Shown one piece after another: positions 37,363-50,403 of a stretch of 64,000 bases of DNA. This stretch comes from Incurvaria masculella (taxonomy: Eukaryota; Arthropoda; Insecta; Lepidoptera; Incurvariidae). The translations under genes were made by a program, and so were the position numbers. Each line of letters starts with the position of its first letter. Position 1 is the first letter of the stretch. The notes under the pieces are model-generated. The model did not search any database. It was not told the origin of the DNA and saw nothing but the letters and a program-made list of their open reading frames with translations. Location: positions 11,041,001 to 11,105,000 of the forward strand of contig OX335653.1 of assembly GCA_946894095.1 (NCBI GenBank), given 5' to 3'.

Positions 37363-39296
37363 ATACTTTAAATTCAACAATGAGAACGAATTCACCGCAT
37401 AGTAGAGCCGATTACGTTATAACCAGGGCGGTAATATTACTCACGTATCATTCCATCATCATTACATCGCTTAAACATAAACCGCGCTCCGACGAGGGCA
37501 GTTCGGCACATTAAGAAAATTGAATGCGGCGCCGGACGAACAATCAATTTCTTAAATTTAATATGCGTTATTCCGATACTGGGCAGAACGAAAAGAAAAC
37601 GTGGCTCGCTCATTTAATGGATTAATGTAATGTGCAGCGACGTAATTGTGATGTAGCCGCGAAGGAACCTCCAGTGATCACAGTGATAGTAACAAATTGC
37701 AGCGCACGAGTCGGCCGAGTCCCCCAGGACGCGCGGCGATGCGCGGGCGCAGCGCGACCGCACTCCCGCCGCGCAATTATATACCTCATTACCGCGAACC
37801 TTTGTTGTTCGCAGTGGAAAGTCGCCGGAAACAAGCGCGCACGCGGACTGGACCAAAAACCCACTTCCGAGCCGCGCCGAGCCCACACGGCGAACAATAA
37901 GCCACAATCCCAGGAAATTATGGGACTCGACCGCAGGTCCGTCATTGGGTTGGCGTGATTAATCGCGGAGAGAACTAGGCGGAATTATACGTTCGCATCG
38001 AGAGATCGCACGTTGCGCGCGATCCGCGTGATTAGGGAGCGCGTTCCGACCACGATCCGGCGGTTTTTTCCGACGAAAATTGGCGCGTTCGAGATGTGTG
38101 CGCGTCTCGAACGAATTAGGCTCCCCCGGGCGGGAGGCTGACACGTCCGATCGATGTAACTGCATTGCGCACAATTGGATATGATTGGCGCTCGCACGTA
38201 CAACTGTTGAGTTACGGCGTTAGACAAAGCGTAGCGGCGTGTCGTCGGTGTTGAGTCAAAGAGTATAATAACCCTGACGGATTCCTGGCTGATCTTGATG
38301 AGGTTTATTTTGTGGTTGGTTATATTAAAAAACAGGTTAACACATTGATATATGCATGCCTAAAATGTACAAGAATTTAATTGTTAATTAGAAAATAACA
38401 AGGCATTTACAGCAGTCGTCAAATCAGAAATGTGGACCAGAATCCGACGATGCCTTTACTCTGCAATTCTCCTAAAATGACAGCTTCTAATACTCATGGA
38501 TGCCATGCCATGTCGGGATTTTAGAGTTCCAAGTATTCCAAAACATAAAATCACCTGGAGAGAGAGAATGCACTTATTGAAATGTCTCGATCCATTCCAA
38601 AGGGCTACGCCGGCCTAGAATTACAGCTCACAAGTGCAGCTCGGCGTGGGAAAGCTTCAGGCGATACAGCCTATTCATCGGCACGCTACGCCGTCGACGT
38701 CGACGTCGATCTGTGTCGATCTTCGGCCGTCGATCGCCATCCGCGTCAATGCGCAGTCGCGACTCGCTATTGTATTGTAAGCTGGTGATTGATAAATGCG
38801 ACCGGCATCGACAGTTGCCACCCGTTCAAAATGCGAGCAAGGTGCCAACGACACCTCGCCTGTCCGACGTCACTACGTGATACAACTATGCTCTTATGTG
38901 GAAGCTATTTATGCACGCAAGTATAACGAAGAATACAGAAGTATAAACTAGAAGTCTTTTGAAATACTAGAATGTTTTCGAGACCTGTGAGGACGTTGGT
39001 ATTCTGGTAAACAATACATGCGAAATATCACCAGACATTGTACATGTTACTAAATTACTAAAGCGTTAAACGGACACAATTATAGTTCTCGGTAAGTTAG
39101 TGACGTCCATGCTTTGTCTTACAGCGCAGGAAGTGAGCGGACATGAAGTATGAGCAATAATTTGAGAGTTTGCACAAATGGAAATTTAGCGTTCGCATGT
39201 AATCGGACAGTCGATTCCGGCCGGCGCGCCCCGCCGTGGGAGTGGAACCCCGTTACCGCCGGGAGAGCGGCGTGGGAGTCGCCCGCAGATGCGTAT

Positions 39297-39316
39297 CGAT
39301 CGCTCGCGAGCGATCG
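39297..39316. promoter_or_regulatory. perfect 20-bp palindrome in a GC island
   Basis: CGATCGCTCGCGAGCGATCG is its own reverse complement. A homeobox/POU-like ATTAATGCAAAT lies at 39445-39456 in the same island. A regulatory role is inferred. Confidence 0.4.
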
Positions 39317-39460
39317 CGTCGGGCCCACATCCGTCGTCGATCTAAACAAACGAACGCTTTAATGACGATCCCCGCGGATTGAATCTCTCCCGCCGCCGCA
39401 CGTCGGCCGGGCGGAATGGGGGCGGAGAAATCTCCGATTTGTTCATTAATGCAAATGGCC

Positions 39461-39518
39461 GGTGCGGTGAGGGGTGGTGCGGGGCGGTGCGGGGCGATGC
39501 GGGGCGGTGCGGTGCGGC
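39461..39518 (+). repeat. GC-rich decamer repeat
   Basis: Tandem decamers of the type GGGGCGGTGC run through the segment; three consecutive units start at 39481. Confidence 0.75.
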
Positions 39519-40607
39519 GCATGCGCGGGCAACCCACTGACCTCGCCGCGGCCGCGATGCAGCGCGGCGGCCGACTCGCCAGGACCGCCCGGACTAACTA
39601 CCAGGGACGTACACCAAACCTGACTTCCTATTGTGACGCTGGCTTAAGTGCTTCAGGTTTAGATAATAATATAATTTAGAAAAAATAGTGAATGAGATTA
39701 TTCAATAAAATATTAACTGTATGCTTAGTAGTGAAGCATTAACCTATTTTAAGGAGCTTCAAGTATGCAAATCTAGTAACGGATTTTTCTCCGACTATCT
39801 ATCAAGATGTGTTGAACACTTTAAATATTTAGGCCTATGTTAACTTCCTTTTCGTTATTAGGAATGCTTTCGTTATCATCTATATGAGTACTGAATAAAG
39901 CATGGAAAATGGCATGTCGACAGAGATCAGACGAGGTATTTCATGCATATAGCTAAATGGCGAGGTATACAGGCAGGGTTCCACAACTCACAGCGTTCGA
40001 CCACAAACAGTACCCATATCAGCTGCCCATATTTAAAAAAAAATCTACCGTAAACTTTTCTCGGGGGCCATTCCCCATGATTGGTTATTAGGAATGCCAG
40101 AATGCAGCCTGATCGTCGACATCGAAAGGTCAAAGCGTCGTGGTATATACGATCGAAGGGTTTATATCCTTCCTGAAGTGCACATCACGTAATAAGTGCA
40201 TGTAACACGATCCCACTAAAACAACGACGGGATAGTAAATGTTTAATATGCAACAAATGACGGCGATTTAAAGCGTATAGCCGGAGCATTCTATGGGCAA
40301 ATAGCGATTTTATGTAGCCATGGCGTTCCATCGCGGGGTGTCCTTTATGTATAGTGACGATGAAATCTAAGGCACCTGCGCCACAGCCTCCTTGTAACAA
40401 CTTTCAGAAAGAGTGATACTACATAAAAATATTCATCATCACCTGAGAATCAGTCTATTTTAATTTTTCCAATCGAACACTACTTTTATGAGAGAAAATC
40501 TTTTAAAGCACATGCAACCCATATAATTTTAAAATGTTCCATTCGCAAGAGAAAACACACGTAGGACAGGCTCTATCCGGAAAGCTACGTACCTATTGTT
40601 TTTTTTT

Positions 40608-40730
40608 ATGTAACTGGTCATGGATGGCTAATACCGAACTGACCGTCCGATATTAGCCTAACTCACCAAATAGGAACTAGGTGCCATGCCCGGACCTTCC
40701 TTATATTGCTTGAACTGGATGGAATTATTA
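40608..40730 (-). mobile_element. SINE 3' part
   Basis: It matches in reverse the SINE 3' end: tggatggctaataccg, gatattagccta, ggaactaggtgccatgcc, then ttgaactggatgg. Confidence 0.7.
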
Positions 40731-41688
40731 TTAAATATTCGTTTTTGTCTTCAAGCGGCCGCGTTACAAAAGATCTCAACGCGCAGGAAACTGTGTCGTT
40801 GAGGCGGCTTTCTTCAGCTTAGGTAATGATATGAATGATCAGATCACTGCAGTAGTTCATGAAAGAAATAATAGTATTCAAACGAAACGAAATAAAAACG
40901 AAAACGATGGATCTATAAAGAAGAATTGACTTAGAAATCTGCCAAAAAAAGAATCTTCAACTGAAAATTTTGATTGTCTTTATAATTCGATCGTCAAGGC
41001 TTTTAAATCAGTGAAAGGGTTAATTTAGTGTTTCCTAGAACCAAATCAAATAACAGCAACGCTTTCAACATTGGACTATGTAAATTCAATACACTCTTTC
41101 ATCGTTTTAAGTAAAATCACATCTAAAGTTTAACTCTCCTGGGTTCTACAGAAATAACGTGATTTAGTGATTACGCAGATTCAATGGCGTCGCACGCTAT
41201 AAAACTTATGGAACGTATAATTTATCGAGGGATTATGCAATATAATAAAATCATAGAAAATCATTCAAGATGACCGCCATGGTTGTTGTATAAAACCCCA
41301 CCTTAATCAAGCAGATGAAAAGAAGGATGTGTCGCAATGCTGATTCAAGTTTCTCCGAGTGCTATGCTAACGGGACAGTTAAATGCGTTTACAAGCAACC
41401 GATGGAGTTTGTTCTGAAGTCACAGTTAGAACAAATTCCTAATATCCTAGAAGTGGGCAGTAAGTACTTTGTCGAAGGGAAAAAAGCAACAAAAAATTAT
41501 ATTTGCTTACCACTCACTATCCATTGTGCTGCTCGTCTCTGGGCCGTTTTTGGTATTTTTAAATTTGTACCATGGCCACTTATTTTTCGCCAATTGCTTT
41601 CAGTTTGGGCTTAAGTAAAACGACATTTTATTATATTTATATTAACCACGACTAAATCCAAAAAGTAAATATGTACATTGATGTTGTA
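40731..41688. other. no supported gene
   Basis: A 99-codon + frame (41315-41614) in AT-rich DNA has no recognised domain. Its GTAAGT at 41460 could be a donor, but no partner exon is evident. Confidence 0.35.
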
Positions 41689-42501
41689 TCACTATCACTA
41701 CATAGTATAAAACAAAGTCGCTTTCTCCGTCCTTATATCCCTATGTATGCTTAAATCTTTAAAACTACGCAACGGATTTTGATGCGATTTTTTTAATAGA
41801 TAGAGTGATTGAAGAGGAAGGTTTATATGTATAATAACATTCATTAAATAGTGGAGAAATATGGTTATTTTTGAGGTTTCCAATGTGATGTCGTAAAAAA
41901 ATATTTTTTTTCCGCTTACATTGCAAACACAGGCTGAACCCTACGAGATTTATCAAAATAATGTAATATAAAGTATTGTACACATTGAAAAGTTCTACAG
42001 AAAACTCGGCGATGGCATATGTCTATCTCTTATGGAAATATTTTTTTTGTCATTTACTTTTTACGACGAATAATGGTTAATTTTCGAAGCGATTTTAACC
42101 AATACAGCATTAATCCTTATCCAATTTAATACCTTAAATACATTGTTGATTTAATATAGATCTATATGGCCATTTACAGCATGTGATTTCAATGAATATT
42201 TTCGAAGATATTACAGATTAAAAAATTGCGGGACGTAGCGTTTGCGGCAGTACCGGCCGGCCGGGGCGGCGGGAGCGTGCGTATAGTGCGTCAGAGGCCG
42301 CGGTTCTCCCTATAGCACTTTGAATTTATTATTTCTCTAATATCTAATAATCATCTAATAATAATATCTAAGTTTTTTTTTTATTTCAAATATTTCAATG
42401 TAGGAACTCTACGTAAAAAGGGTTTATTTGTGTATCATTGTGTCAAAATAATATTTTTTTAAATGATATTATGCCCGTGCAAAGCCGGGACGGGCTGCTA
42501 G
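41689..42501 (+). mobile_element. non-autonomous Helitron, copy 2
   Basis: A 5' TC at 41689 follows an A (41695 is an alternative). The 3' end is gccgggacgggctgCTAG followed by T, with a GCCCG/CGGGC hairpin. The last ~130 bases match copy 1 (22050-22875) but the 5' body does not. An internal GC block at 42237-42300 (ccggccggccggggcggcgg) is present. No Rep/helicase gene. Confidence 0.8.
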
Positions 42502-43167
42502 TGTAGGTATAATTTCAAGATAAAACTGTACGTCTCTGGTGCTTTGTGTTCTCAAATTAGACAAATATTCATAAACTTTGATAAAAAAATATTAAATGCA
42601 GAATATAATAATCAGATATTTACCGTTATACCACCAAAGCATCTTTCATCATTTTTAAATGCCAAAATAAGTAGTAATTACTTTTAAAATATGTTTTCAC
42701 TTGCCCCCTTATGGAACTGAATGCAATCAAGTTTTATCACACCCTTAACAGTTCGCCTATTGATTGATTAAGTGATTAATATTGTACAGGTGATCGGAAG
42801 AAGTGATAAAAATCACATGGTCGTATAGCATTTTTGTCTTCAATCACCTTTACTCTGCGTGCACATCTCACGCCGCCGAGTTCTCGCGTGACACACGTTC
42901 GCTTCTTTATTCCAACTCGCTGAACTCTGCGGAATAATCTCCATGCATTACCAACTCACAATAGAGAGGTGTGCGAGTCGTTATGCAACAGCGGATCGGT
43001 TTATCCGCCGGCTCTATTAACTTCCCGTCAAGGATAACAATCGGAGGTGAATCTGCGGCACTTAATGGCAACCCCGCACGTTATTCCCGACGCATGAAAC
43101 ATCTAATTAGAGAGAAAAGCAGCAGTTGCTTTAGTTCTAATTCATTGTTCACTGTAACGTTGGTTCA
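42502..43167. other. no gene seen
   Basis: AT-rich, with no recognised repeat. Confidence 0.4.
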
Positions 43168-43326
43168 AGCCAAAGAAAGTTGTCCGTGTTTTCCATACAG
43201 TTCAATGTAGTTGTGCAATTTAAGAAAGGTCTTGGCATGACACCCAGTTGCCATGAGGTGTGCTGGGCTAATATCATGACAAAAGGTGTGGGGTATTAGC
43301 CATGCACGTCTAGTCACATGAAAAAC
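43168..43326 (+). mobile_element. SINE 3' part
   Basis: It reads gttgtccgtgttttccatac, then cttggcatgacacccagttg, then ggtattagccatgcacgtc, ending in a short A-run. Confidence 0.7.
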
Positions 43327-44109
43327 CTACTCCGTCTTATCCGCTTTGTACCCGCCGTATTCCCTTTCTCCACTAGTGTTTTCGTTAGAGAGGAGACGCT
43401 GCTGAGGCACTCTCCTCCACGTACCTAAATATGCCTCTACAACCATCTTGATTTTTCTTAACGCTTGAATATTTTAGACCGGCCAGCAAAGAAGCTTCGC
43501 TTCAAAAGTTATTGGAGCGAGCCGCTAGCTGGGTCACGGCTAATCCGAAAGAGTCCCCATCCGAAACACGTTGAGGTAGGCCAATCTGCATTGGTGTTAG
43601 TGCGGTGCAGGGGCATAATGCAACGGAGTGGGAGCTTGAGCGACGCCGCTACCAAGTTGGGCGCCAAAAGGGTGTCACCGCTGCCGCCTGAACCTCCAAG
43701 AGATATTACTCCGGTTCTATAAGGAAATAACAACGCGGATTTATGAGGCGCCGACTTCGGGAGCAAATTACAATTCCATTCAATGTAAATCCACCGACGG
43801 TGTTCCTATCACTCCTAATGGCTAAGCTGAGCATGGCCCCGATGAAGTGGTAGTGGTCGGGCTATTGTCGTTGTATCGATAGCCGTGTCGATATATTGAT
43901 GACTCGGACTTGACAATAATTTTAATATTATAATTGGCCCCTCCTTTGGTCGGTCATTAAATTTGATGGCAAATAATTTACCAAGAGAAACCGTAAATGC
44001 GATATCCGCGTGCCGTAACTGTATCGGCACTGTTCTATTTAGTGCGGTTTGGTGTCATGGATACGTACAGTTATTCCAGTCCAGTCAGTAAATACTTTAA
44101 GTATAGTCT
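43327..44109. other. possible decayed retroelement coding DNA, unidentified
   Basis: 43480-43800 is GC-balanced with open stretches on both strands. The minus strand has TTGGCGCCCAAC at 43656-43667, resembling a tRNA-Lys primer-binding site of LTR elements, but no LTR could be paired with it. Confidence 0.25.
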
Positions 44110-44335
44110 TTTTTATGGAACGTGCCACACCTTTTTTCATGATATTAACAGAACGCACAACAGGAGAAGGTGCTTCGTTTATCTTCTATTGATTGCACGG
44201 TTTCATTGAACTGGATGGAAAATATGAAAAAAAAAGGATTACTGCTTCGAACAGCTTTAATTATATGCCAACCAGGGGCGCGATCAACCATATCACCTAG
44301 GAGACCTAGAGTTATATGTGCAATTCGAACCGCGG
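44110..44335 (-). mobile_element. SINE copy, diverged
   Basis: Reverse blocks tgaactggatggaaaatatg, then cacctaggagacctagagtt, then gtgcaattcgaacc match the SINE body. Confidence 0.55.
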
Positions 44336-46547
44336 CCAGCTTCAACGGTCGAAAACGGTCACCCATTCAGATTTCGACCGCGCCCAAGGTCGCTTCACAG
44401 CGAGTATAAAACGCGAGTATAAAATAAAAGGACACGAGTACAGCTTTTGGTTGTTAAGAAAAAATACCTTTTCTAAAAGAAATATGTTCCATGGAGGCCT
44501 GAACGTAACACTTTCGCAGAGCTTTTCATCTCGATATCGTACGTTCTCACCGCAGCGCTCAATCTGCGGGTCATCTCGCACTGGCCCTTCGATAGCGGAC
44601 CGAGCTGCAAACGTACTAACCATAGCAAGCGCGACCCACACGGCGCGAAGCACACTACTGGTGTTGAGGTCGTAACGTTGAATATCTGCCCGATCGCTCG
44701 TTTAGATCGCATAATGGAATCGAAACAATAAAACGGTTAACATCATCATTGAGACGGCACTGCGCTATTGTGGTGGCACACAGGTACATCACAATATTTG
44801 TTATGCTAAAAATATCCATATTAGAATGATTAGAAATGAACCTAACATTATTGAACTTAGAGCTATCATCGAGAGGAAGATGTATTCCGTTTTTACTTAA
44901 CAGTTATCGTGACCAAGAGTGTTAACTTCGCAATAGCCATTCTTTAAATTTCACCCTCAGATCGCACAATTCCCACGATTGTTTACGCGTCGTCGACCAC
45001 ATCGCCGTGCGCAAGCGCAGTGCAATAAGGTGACTCCGGAGGTTAGATTTTATTTAATTGTATGGTATTTCGAATTATGCTTTCGTTGGTCATGCGTACA
45101 CCAAACGTGGTAGGCTGTAGGTCATATTGGGCCAGCCGGAACCAGTTCAACGCTCGTCAACGGTTTCCTCAAATTGGAAACTAGAATTAATCACGGTTCC
45201 TGAGCGAATCAGTGATCAAACGAGTGGACATGATTGTGATCTATATAGTGAACTTGAAATCTCTAAAATCTCACATGAATTCGTAGATTTTTCACTCGAC
45301 CGCTAGAAACAATTTTTTTTTTTTATTTCCGACATTCAACTCGTGTTTTCGCCCAAGAAAACGAGAAAGAGGTAGACTGACTGAGTCACTAACGCAGTGA
45401 GTGAACATGATAGAGACCATGACATATTTCGGTGTCACAAAACAAAATATCACATCCGATTTCTTTAGATTTTGGACGACCAAACTCGTATTGTCACCCA
45501 ACAAAAAGACAGAAGAAAGAGCGACAGAACCGAAAAGGCGCGCGGCCGCCGGACGTCCAGCCGGAGCGCGGCAGACGGCCAAGCCGCGGCCCACATCGCA
45601 CGCTCGGAGCCGGGCCCGCTCGCGGTGACCGCGGCGACCCCCGCAATGCGGGTCACCATGTTATTGTGATGAGATGAAACGCGCGCACGCTCGTTTATCT
45701 CAATGGGCCGGTATCGCGTTCGTGCCCATTCGTCATCGCCGTCGCCGTCGCCGCGGGCCGAGCGTCGGCGCGATCCTTGACTTTCGATGCGGTGGACTCC
45801 CAGCACCTAGGTCAGGTTCACTCGCGCTCTCTATTCAATGCGCCATAAGAATACCATTATTGGGCACGTTACATTCGACGTTGGTTTAAGAAACATTTGA
45901 TGGATGCGGTATTGCCAGATGGGTTTATTTGCGGTAACTACAATTTAGGAATATAGAAAGGCCTGGTCACCGTGAGACATTTAATAATAATTAAAGTAGA
46001 ATTAATATGAGACGTGGGTGACTTCGATTGTTTTTTATTTTAAACTTTAATTATTAGATTAACCAAGGATAGTCTGAACTGACCGAGTGATCTGGATATC
46101 ATAACCAACTTAATATTCAGTGGAATTGGTAACAAAGTTCAAGGCATCGTCGAGGTTTTCGCGAATCTCACCTACCAGACAGTTTGATCGTATCCAAATA
46201 ACAGACATTTCACCTAATTTAACGGTTCACGGCCCAACCCTGCCGACATTTGTTTGCTGAAACTACAATTTGCACACCATTCTTGGTGCTCGGCGGGTGT
46301 GAAGTGGGAAACGGTCCCGAGACGAAGGTGCCACTTTATGGAGAGATTCCGACCAGAAACGTGGGTGGAAACGCTTTGTTTGAAACGGACATTCCTTTAG
46401 GTCGATGTTTCGAAACAACGCGATGAATGGAAAAAGAACGAGTTTTACCGTTAGGAAAATAGGAACAGGATTGTTGCGAGTCAGCATAAATAACCAAAGA
46501 CTGGAAGCGTTACGTGAAGAACAGTCACTTAAACTGATACAATGTCA
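44336..46547. other. no gene seen; GC island 45520-45830
   Basis: The island includes a CGTCGC-type triplet run at 45730-45752. Overlapping frames on both strands lack domains. Confidence 0.45.
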
Positions 46548-46942
46548 GCCTCAGTGGCCCAGTGGCGCGAGACTTCGGCGATCGCTCTCCGAAGTTAAGC
46601 AACGCTGGGTCCGGGCTGGTCTTGGATGGGTGACCATTAGACCGTTGAGAGAGGCTGGCCGTGGTTCGGATTCCACGTTAAGCTGTAGGTCCCCTTCCTT
46701 ACTTACTAGGTGGTAGGGTTTTGTCCCGCCCGGGTTGGTACCATCGCATTGGATGAACGATGGTCGAAGCGGCAATGAAAATTGTCCGTGTTTTCCATCC
46801 AGTTCAATGTAGCCGTGCAATATAAGGAAGGTCCCTGGCATGGCACCTAGTTCCCATGTGGTGTGTTGGGCTAATACCATGACAGAACTTGTGGTATTAG
46901 CCATCCATGTCCAGTCACATAAAAAAACAAAAAAAAAAAAAA
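46548..46942 (+). mobile_element. SINE with 5S rRNA-derived head, complete copy
   Basis: The head at 46548-46660 carries 5S rRNA hallmarks in order: ctccgaagttaagcaacg followed by tgggtccgg, then ggtcttggatgggtgacc, corresponding to the internal pol III promoter of 5S genes. The body follows (ggttcggattccacgttaag to ggtattagccatccatgtcc) and ends in a long A-rich tail at 46919-46942. By its head it is a SINE3-type element. About fifteen headless or partial relatives lie elsewhere in the window. Confidence 0.85.
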
Positions 46943-47732
46943 GTACTCAACTATCAACCAAGCATAAATTCGGTATTTCATCGCTAATGTAATCGTAATA
47001 CATCGCTTCTTTGACTTCTTTATCGAGAATTCAATGGCGAAAAATCATTGAGTCAAGATCTGCAATTAAATGTAATGAGTAAAAAAAAAAATAAGCTCTC
47101 GCACTCCGAAAAATTTTGGCGCGTTTGGCAATTGTTTTGTCTTGTTTTGTAATTGTTGTGTTGATTTTGAATGCATTAAAAGGCAAGGATGATGCTTTTA
47201 CACTAGAATATATTTTGTTTTACAAAAAATATGTTATGCAATAAGCGTCCAGAATGTATGAACATCTTGTGGGTTGTGAATTTTGGGGTCAGTTTCGATA
47301 AGGACTTCGTTCTGAGAGCTGCTATCATCATTGCGTTTATTCGGAGATTTACATACAAACAGCCCACCTAATTCATGTTCAGAGTTGAAGTCCGGAGGAT
47401 CAGCACAGCGGTGTGCTCATGTGGAATTGAATACACCTGAATGTGCACAGATACCTCCCCTCCTCGCTCGGGTAACGATCGCTACTCCTGTTATTTGCCG
47501 CCATTGACGCCGACGCCCGCCACATTTATTAATACGGCGTCGGTTGAACTTTGCCTACACGGGCCGCAACAAATTGCACCTGTCGGAATCAACGCCGTAA
47601 CTTCTCAGCTCTGGCATAGAATAATAAAGAATTGAGCCTGGGAAGAGGAGTTATGCAAACGCATCAGTCACTCGGTTGCGTTGGTAAGTTATGCAATACG
47701 TCATATACTTTTATATTTTTTTTCGTACTTTT
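46943..47732. other. no gene seen; GC-richer 47440-47600
   Basis: No domain in any frame. Confidence 0.4.
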
Positions 47733-47972
47733 TTATGTAGCTAGACATGGATGGCTAATTCCACACTTTCTATCATTTTATACCAATCCAACCCCTGGGA
47801 AATAGGTGGCCAGAACCTTCCTCATATAGCGCAGATACATTGAAATGGATGGAAAACACGGACGTCCTGTCATTGCCGCTTGGACTATCGTTCATTCAGT
47901 ATGATGGGACCAACTCGGGTGGGATCACCTAGTAAGTACCTTTTAGAGTGGAATCCGAATCCTCAGTCTTAA
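47733..47972 (-). mobile_element. SINE copy, nearly full body
   Basis: It is a reverse match from acatggatggctaattccac through ttgaaatggatggaaaacac to gtggaatccgaatcc. Confidence 0.7.
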
Positions 47973-50373
47973 CCCAGAGCAGAAATATACATTTTTTTTA
48001 TTATTTGCACAAAATTATCAGAGACAAATCTGCTAAGTTGTCATGAATGGTGAACGATGTCAACTTTTAATGTAGTTAGCTTTAACTTTAGACTAAATGG
48101 TGCTGAATAATAAGAATAATTAAACACTCTTATGCATAACCGTGCATTCACACGGTACAGTGCTTACGGGGGGGTATGGATACAGTGAAGGGGGATCTAA
48201 TGGATCGTCATTACAAAACCGTTGGAGCGTGTTGATTATTTAAATAATGAGGGAAGTTAAGACGAGGGCGCGTAAATGAGCATTTAGTTCTTCTTAAGTT
48301 AACGCATGCGACTCATCCTGAACAAGAAAATTAGCTGTAAATTAAACGTGGAATAAAACACGGTGTGCATCCTGAAAGATATAACGTCATGCTCGATATT
48401 GGTAATTAATTTGAGCCTAATAGAAAAAGGTTATGCTAGTAGGTTAACAGTCATTGTTATTATATAAGCCACATTATTCCCTATATGTATGTAACGGTTT
48501 TTTTTTCTAAGTAGTATTTTTATTTGTTTCAAACCAACTTTTTCAGACTTTTGGGATAACTTGTAAATACAGAAATATACCTACATAGAAATACATTAAT
48601 ATGAATACGGTTTAGTTGTGAAAACGAGTAATTAAGTGATTTCTCAACAACAACAAAAAAACACTAAATATACAGAATGATTAATCGTTTACAAACTAAC
48701 CAGACTTAATATTTTAGTGTTTATAATATTTTGTTTGCATTTTTAATGAATAAAATTGAAAGCTCAAGCCGGTTATAGCCAACCTATATTTATAGATTTC
48801 TAAAAGAATAAATGTCACAGTTTTGTAATCGTCGCATGAGTCCCTAAAACAAAACAATATCAATAACATTCTACAACAAATCAGAAAACGATCGAGTCAA
48901 TTACGACTGCAGAATACAAAACGAGCCATCGAAACACAGTAGCCGAACGGAACTGGGCCGGACGAGCCGAAACGGGTGAGATAATAGGAATTGACGACAA
49001 AAAGCATTTGGACGAATCGAACGTCGACAATAGAGGACACCGTTACGACATTAGCTAGGACGGCGCGTGCCACACGGCGCGGGGTCACCTTGGCCGGGGA
49101 CATCGGAACACGGTCAAATCCATTTTGATTACATTCTAACAATGCACCCATTCTTCAACGCTCTAGTTGGGAGAATATTTCTTTTCAATTGTGCCATGGA
49201 TCGAAATGTGCGCTACTCACTGTCTTGCTTTTCGTCATTTTATATTGACATGAAATCAATCGAAACTGGACCTTCTTTATTCTATGCCACACACAATTCG
49301 ACTCTGTGATACATGTAAGTCTTTCACTGTGATATGAGCATACCTGCAGAAGACACATATTAGTTAATTCAACAAGTGCCGTAAAAAATAAAGAAATTTT
49401 GGATTCAGGCAGGTGCCAAATATTTCAAGAAAGCGGTGTGCTGGGATAACAACTTGCCTGTGTTATGATTCTAAGATCGAATTCCTTCCTTTCTTGATTT
49501 TCATTCGATCATTGGATTGATTCTATGTAAGTCCTCAATATCCGATTGCTTGATGATAATGAGTCTACAATTAATATATCCTATAGGTGTTAGCTGCTCA
49601 CTCCCCGTAAGCAGACGATCTTAGTTCTTTGATAGACAAACGTATGGATTCTCACGGGCTGCATTAACCTGCCAGTGATTACTAATTATTTAGCTATCGC
49701 ATGCAACTACCATTATACAGTAACATTCAGCGTAATTATCCATCTCAAATAGGTACATAAAAACGTCATTGGAAGTCGTTTACGCAACAGTATTAAATCA
49801 TAATTGAGTTTGAATCAGTAGTGTGTGGGAAGAAATACTTCTATTTCATGTAATGTTGAGGTGTTCATTTCTAATGTCTGCAATTATAAAATTAACGCAT
49901 ACCAAAAAAAACAAGATAGATATTGCCTATGAATTGGCTAAAGAAGAACTCGGCATGCTTTGGTGTTTTGCATTATTCTATGAACGAAAAGGAAAAAGCC
50001 GTTTGCACAAGAACCTCGGAGTCGGAGCGGTTTTGACCAGACCACACGAAGCACCGCAAAATTTCATTGTCACATCGCGTCGAATGCGAGCCGCGGCACG
50101 GCCTCTATTGGCGCTCCGAAGCCACAGATTGTAGTATCAATGGCATACATCTCGACTGAGACGGCAATTTATTTACTTTCATAAGTCTCGCCGCTGCAGC
50201 ACGGCGATTAGCTGGATACGATCGGCCGAGGATGCGCCCGCGCCGCCATAGAGAATCGAGAATAAAGCGCAGATTAGAGACATTTTCTTCGCTGAATAAA
50301 TAATATGCCTCGCCGACTTTCCAGATTACGTCGACGATAATAAATCTTCGATATCGAAAGTGCAATACAATAA
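47973..50373. other. no gene seen
   Basis: AT-rich DNA; 48890-49110 and 50040-50260 are GC-richer. No upstream exon of the PAN gene could be assigned. Confidence 0.4.
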
Positions 50374-50403
50374 AGTTCGCTTTCTCTTGTTGCAGAGGGC
50401 GCC
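50374..50403 (+). promoter_or_regulatory. 3' splice site and last 8 bases of 5' UTR before the start codon
   Basis: A pyrimidine tract (cgctttctcttgttgcag) ends in AG at 50394-50395, and the ATG follows at 50404. The transcript therefore has at least one further 5' exon upstream, and the true promoter is not next to this exon. No first exon could be identified with confidence in 1-50373. Confidence 0.65.

Larger units (their letters stand above)
37363..40607. other. no gene seen; GC islands 37620-38240, 38570-38860 and 39190-39600
   Basis: Three sizeable GC/CpG-rich islands lie in AT-rich DNA. Overlapping open frames on both strands (up to 108 codons) are compositional. The islands are candidates for regulatory sequence, which is inference only. 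Confidence 0.45.

Noticed and set aside
41315..41614. 99-codon + frame with an internal GTAAGT
   Set aside because: AT-rich codon use unlike the real exons, and no partner exon or known domain.
46548..46660. Possible genuine 5S rRNA gene
   Set aside because: Only the internal part resembles 5S. The ends are replaced and it is fused to a SINE body with an A-rich tail.
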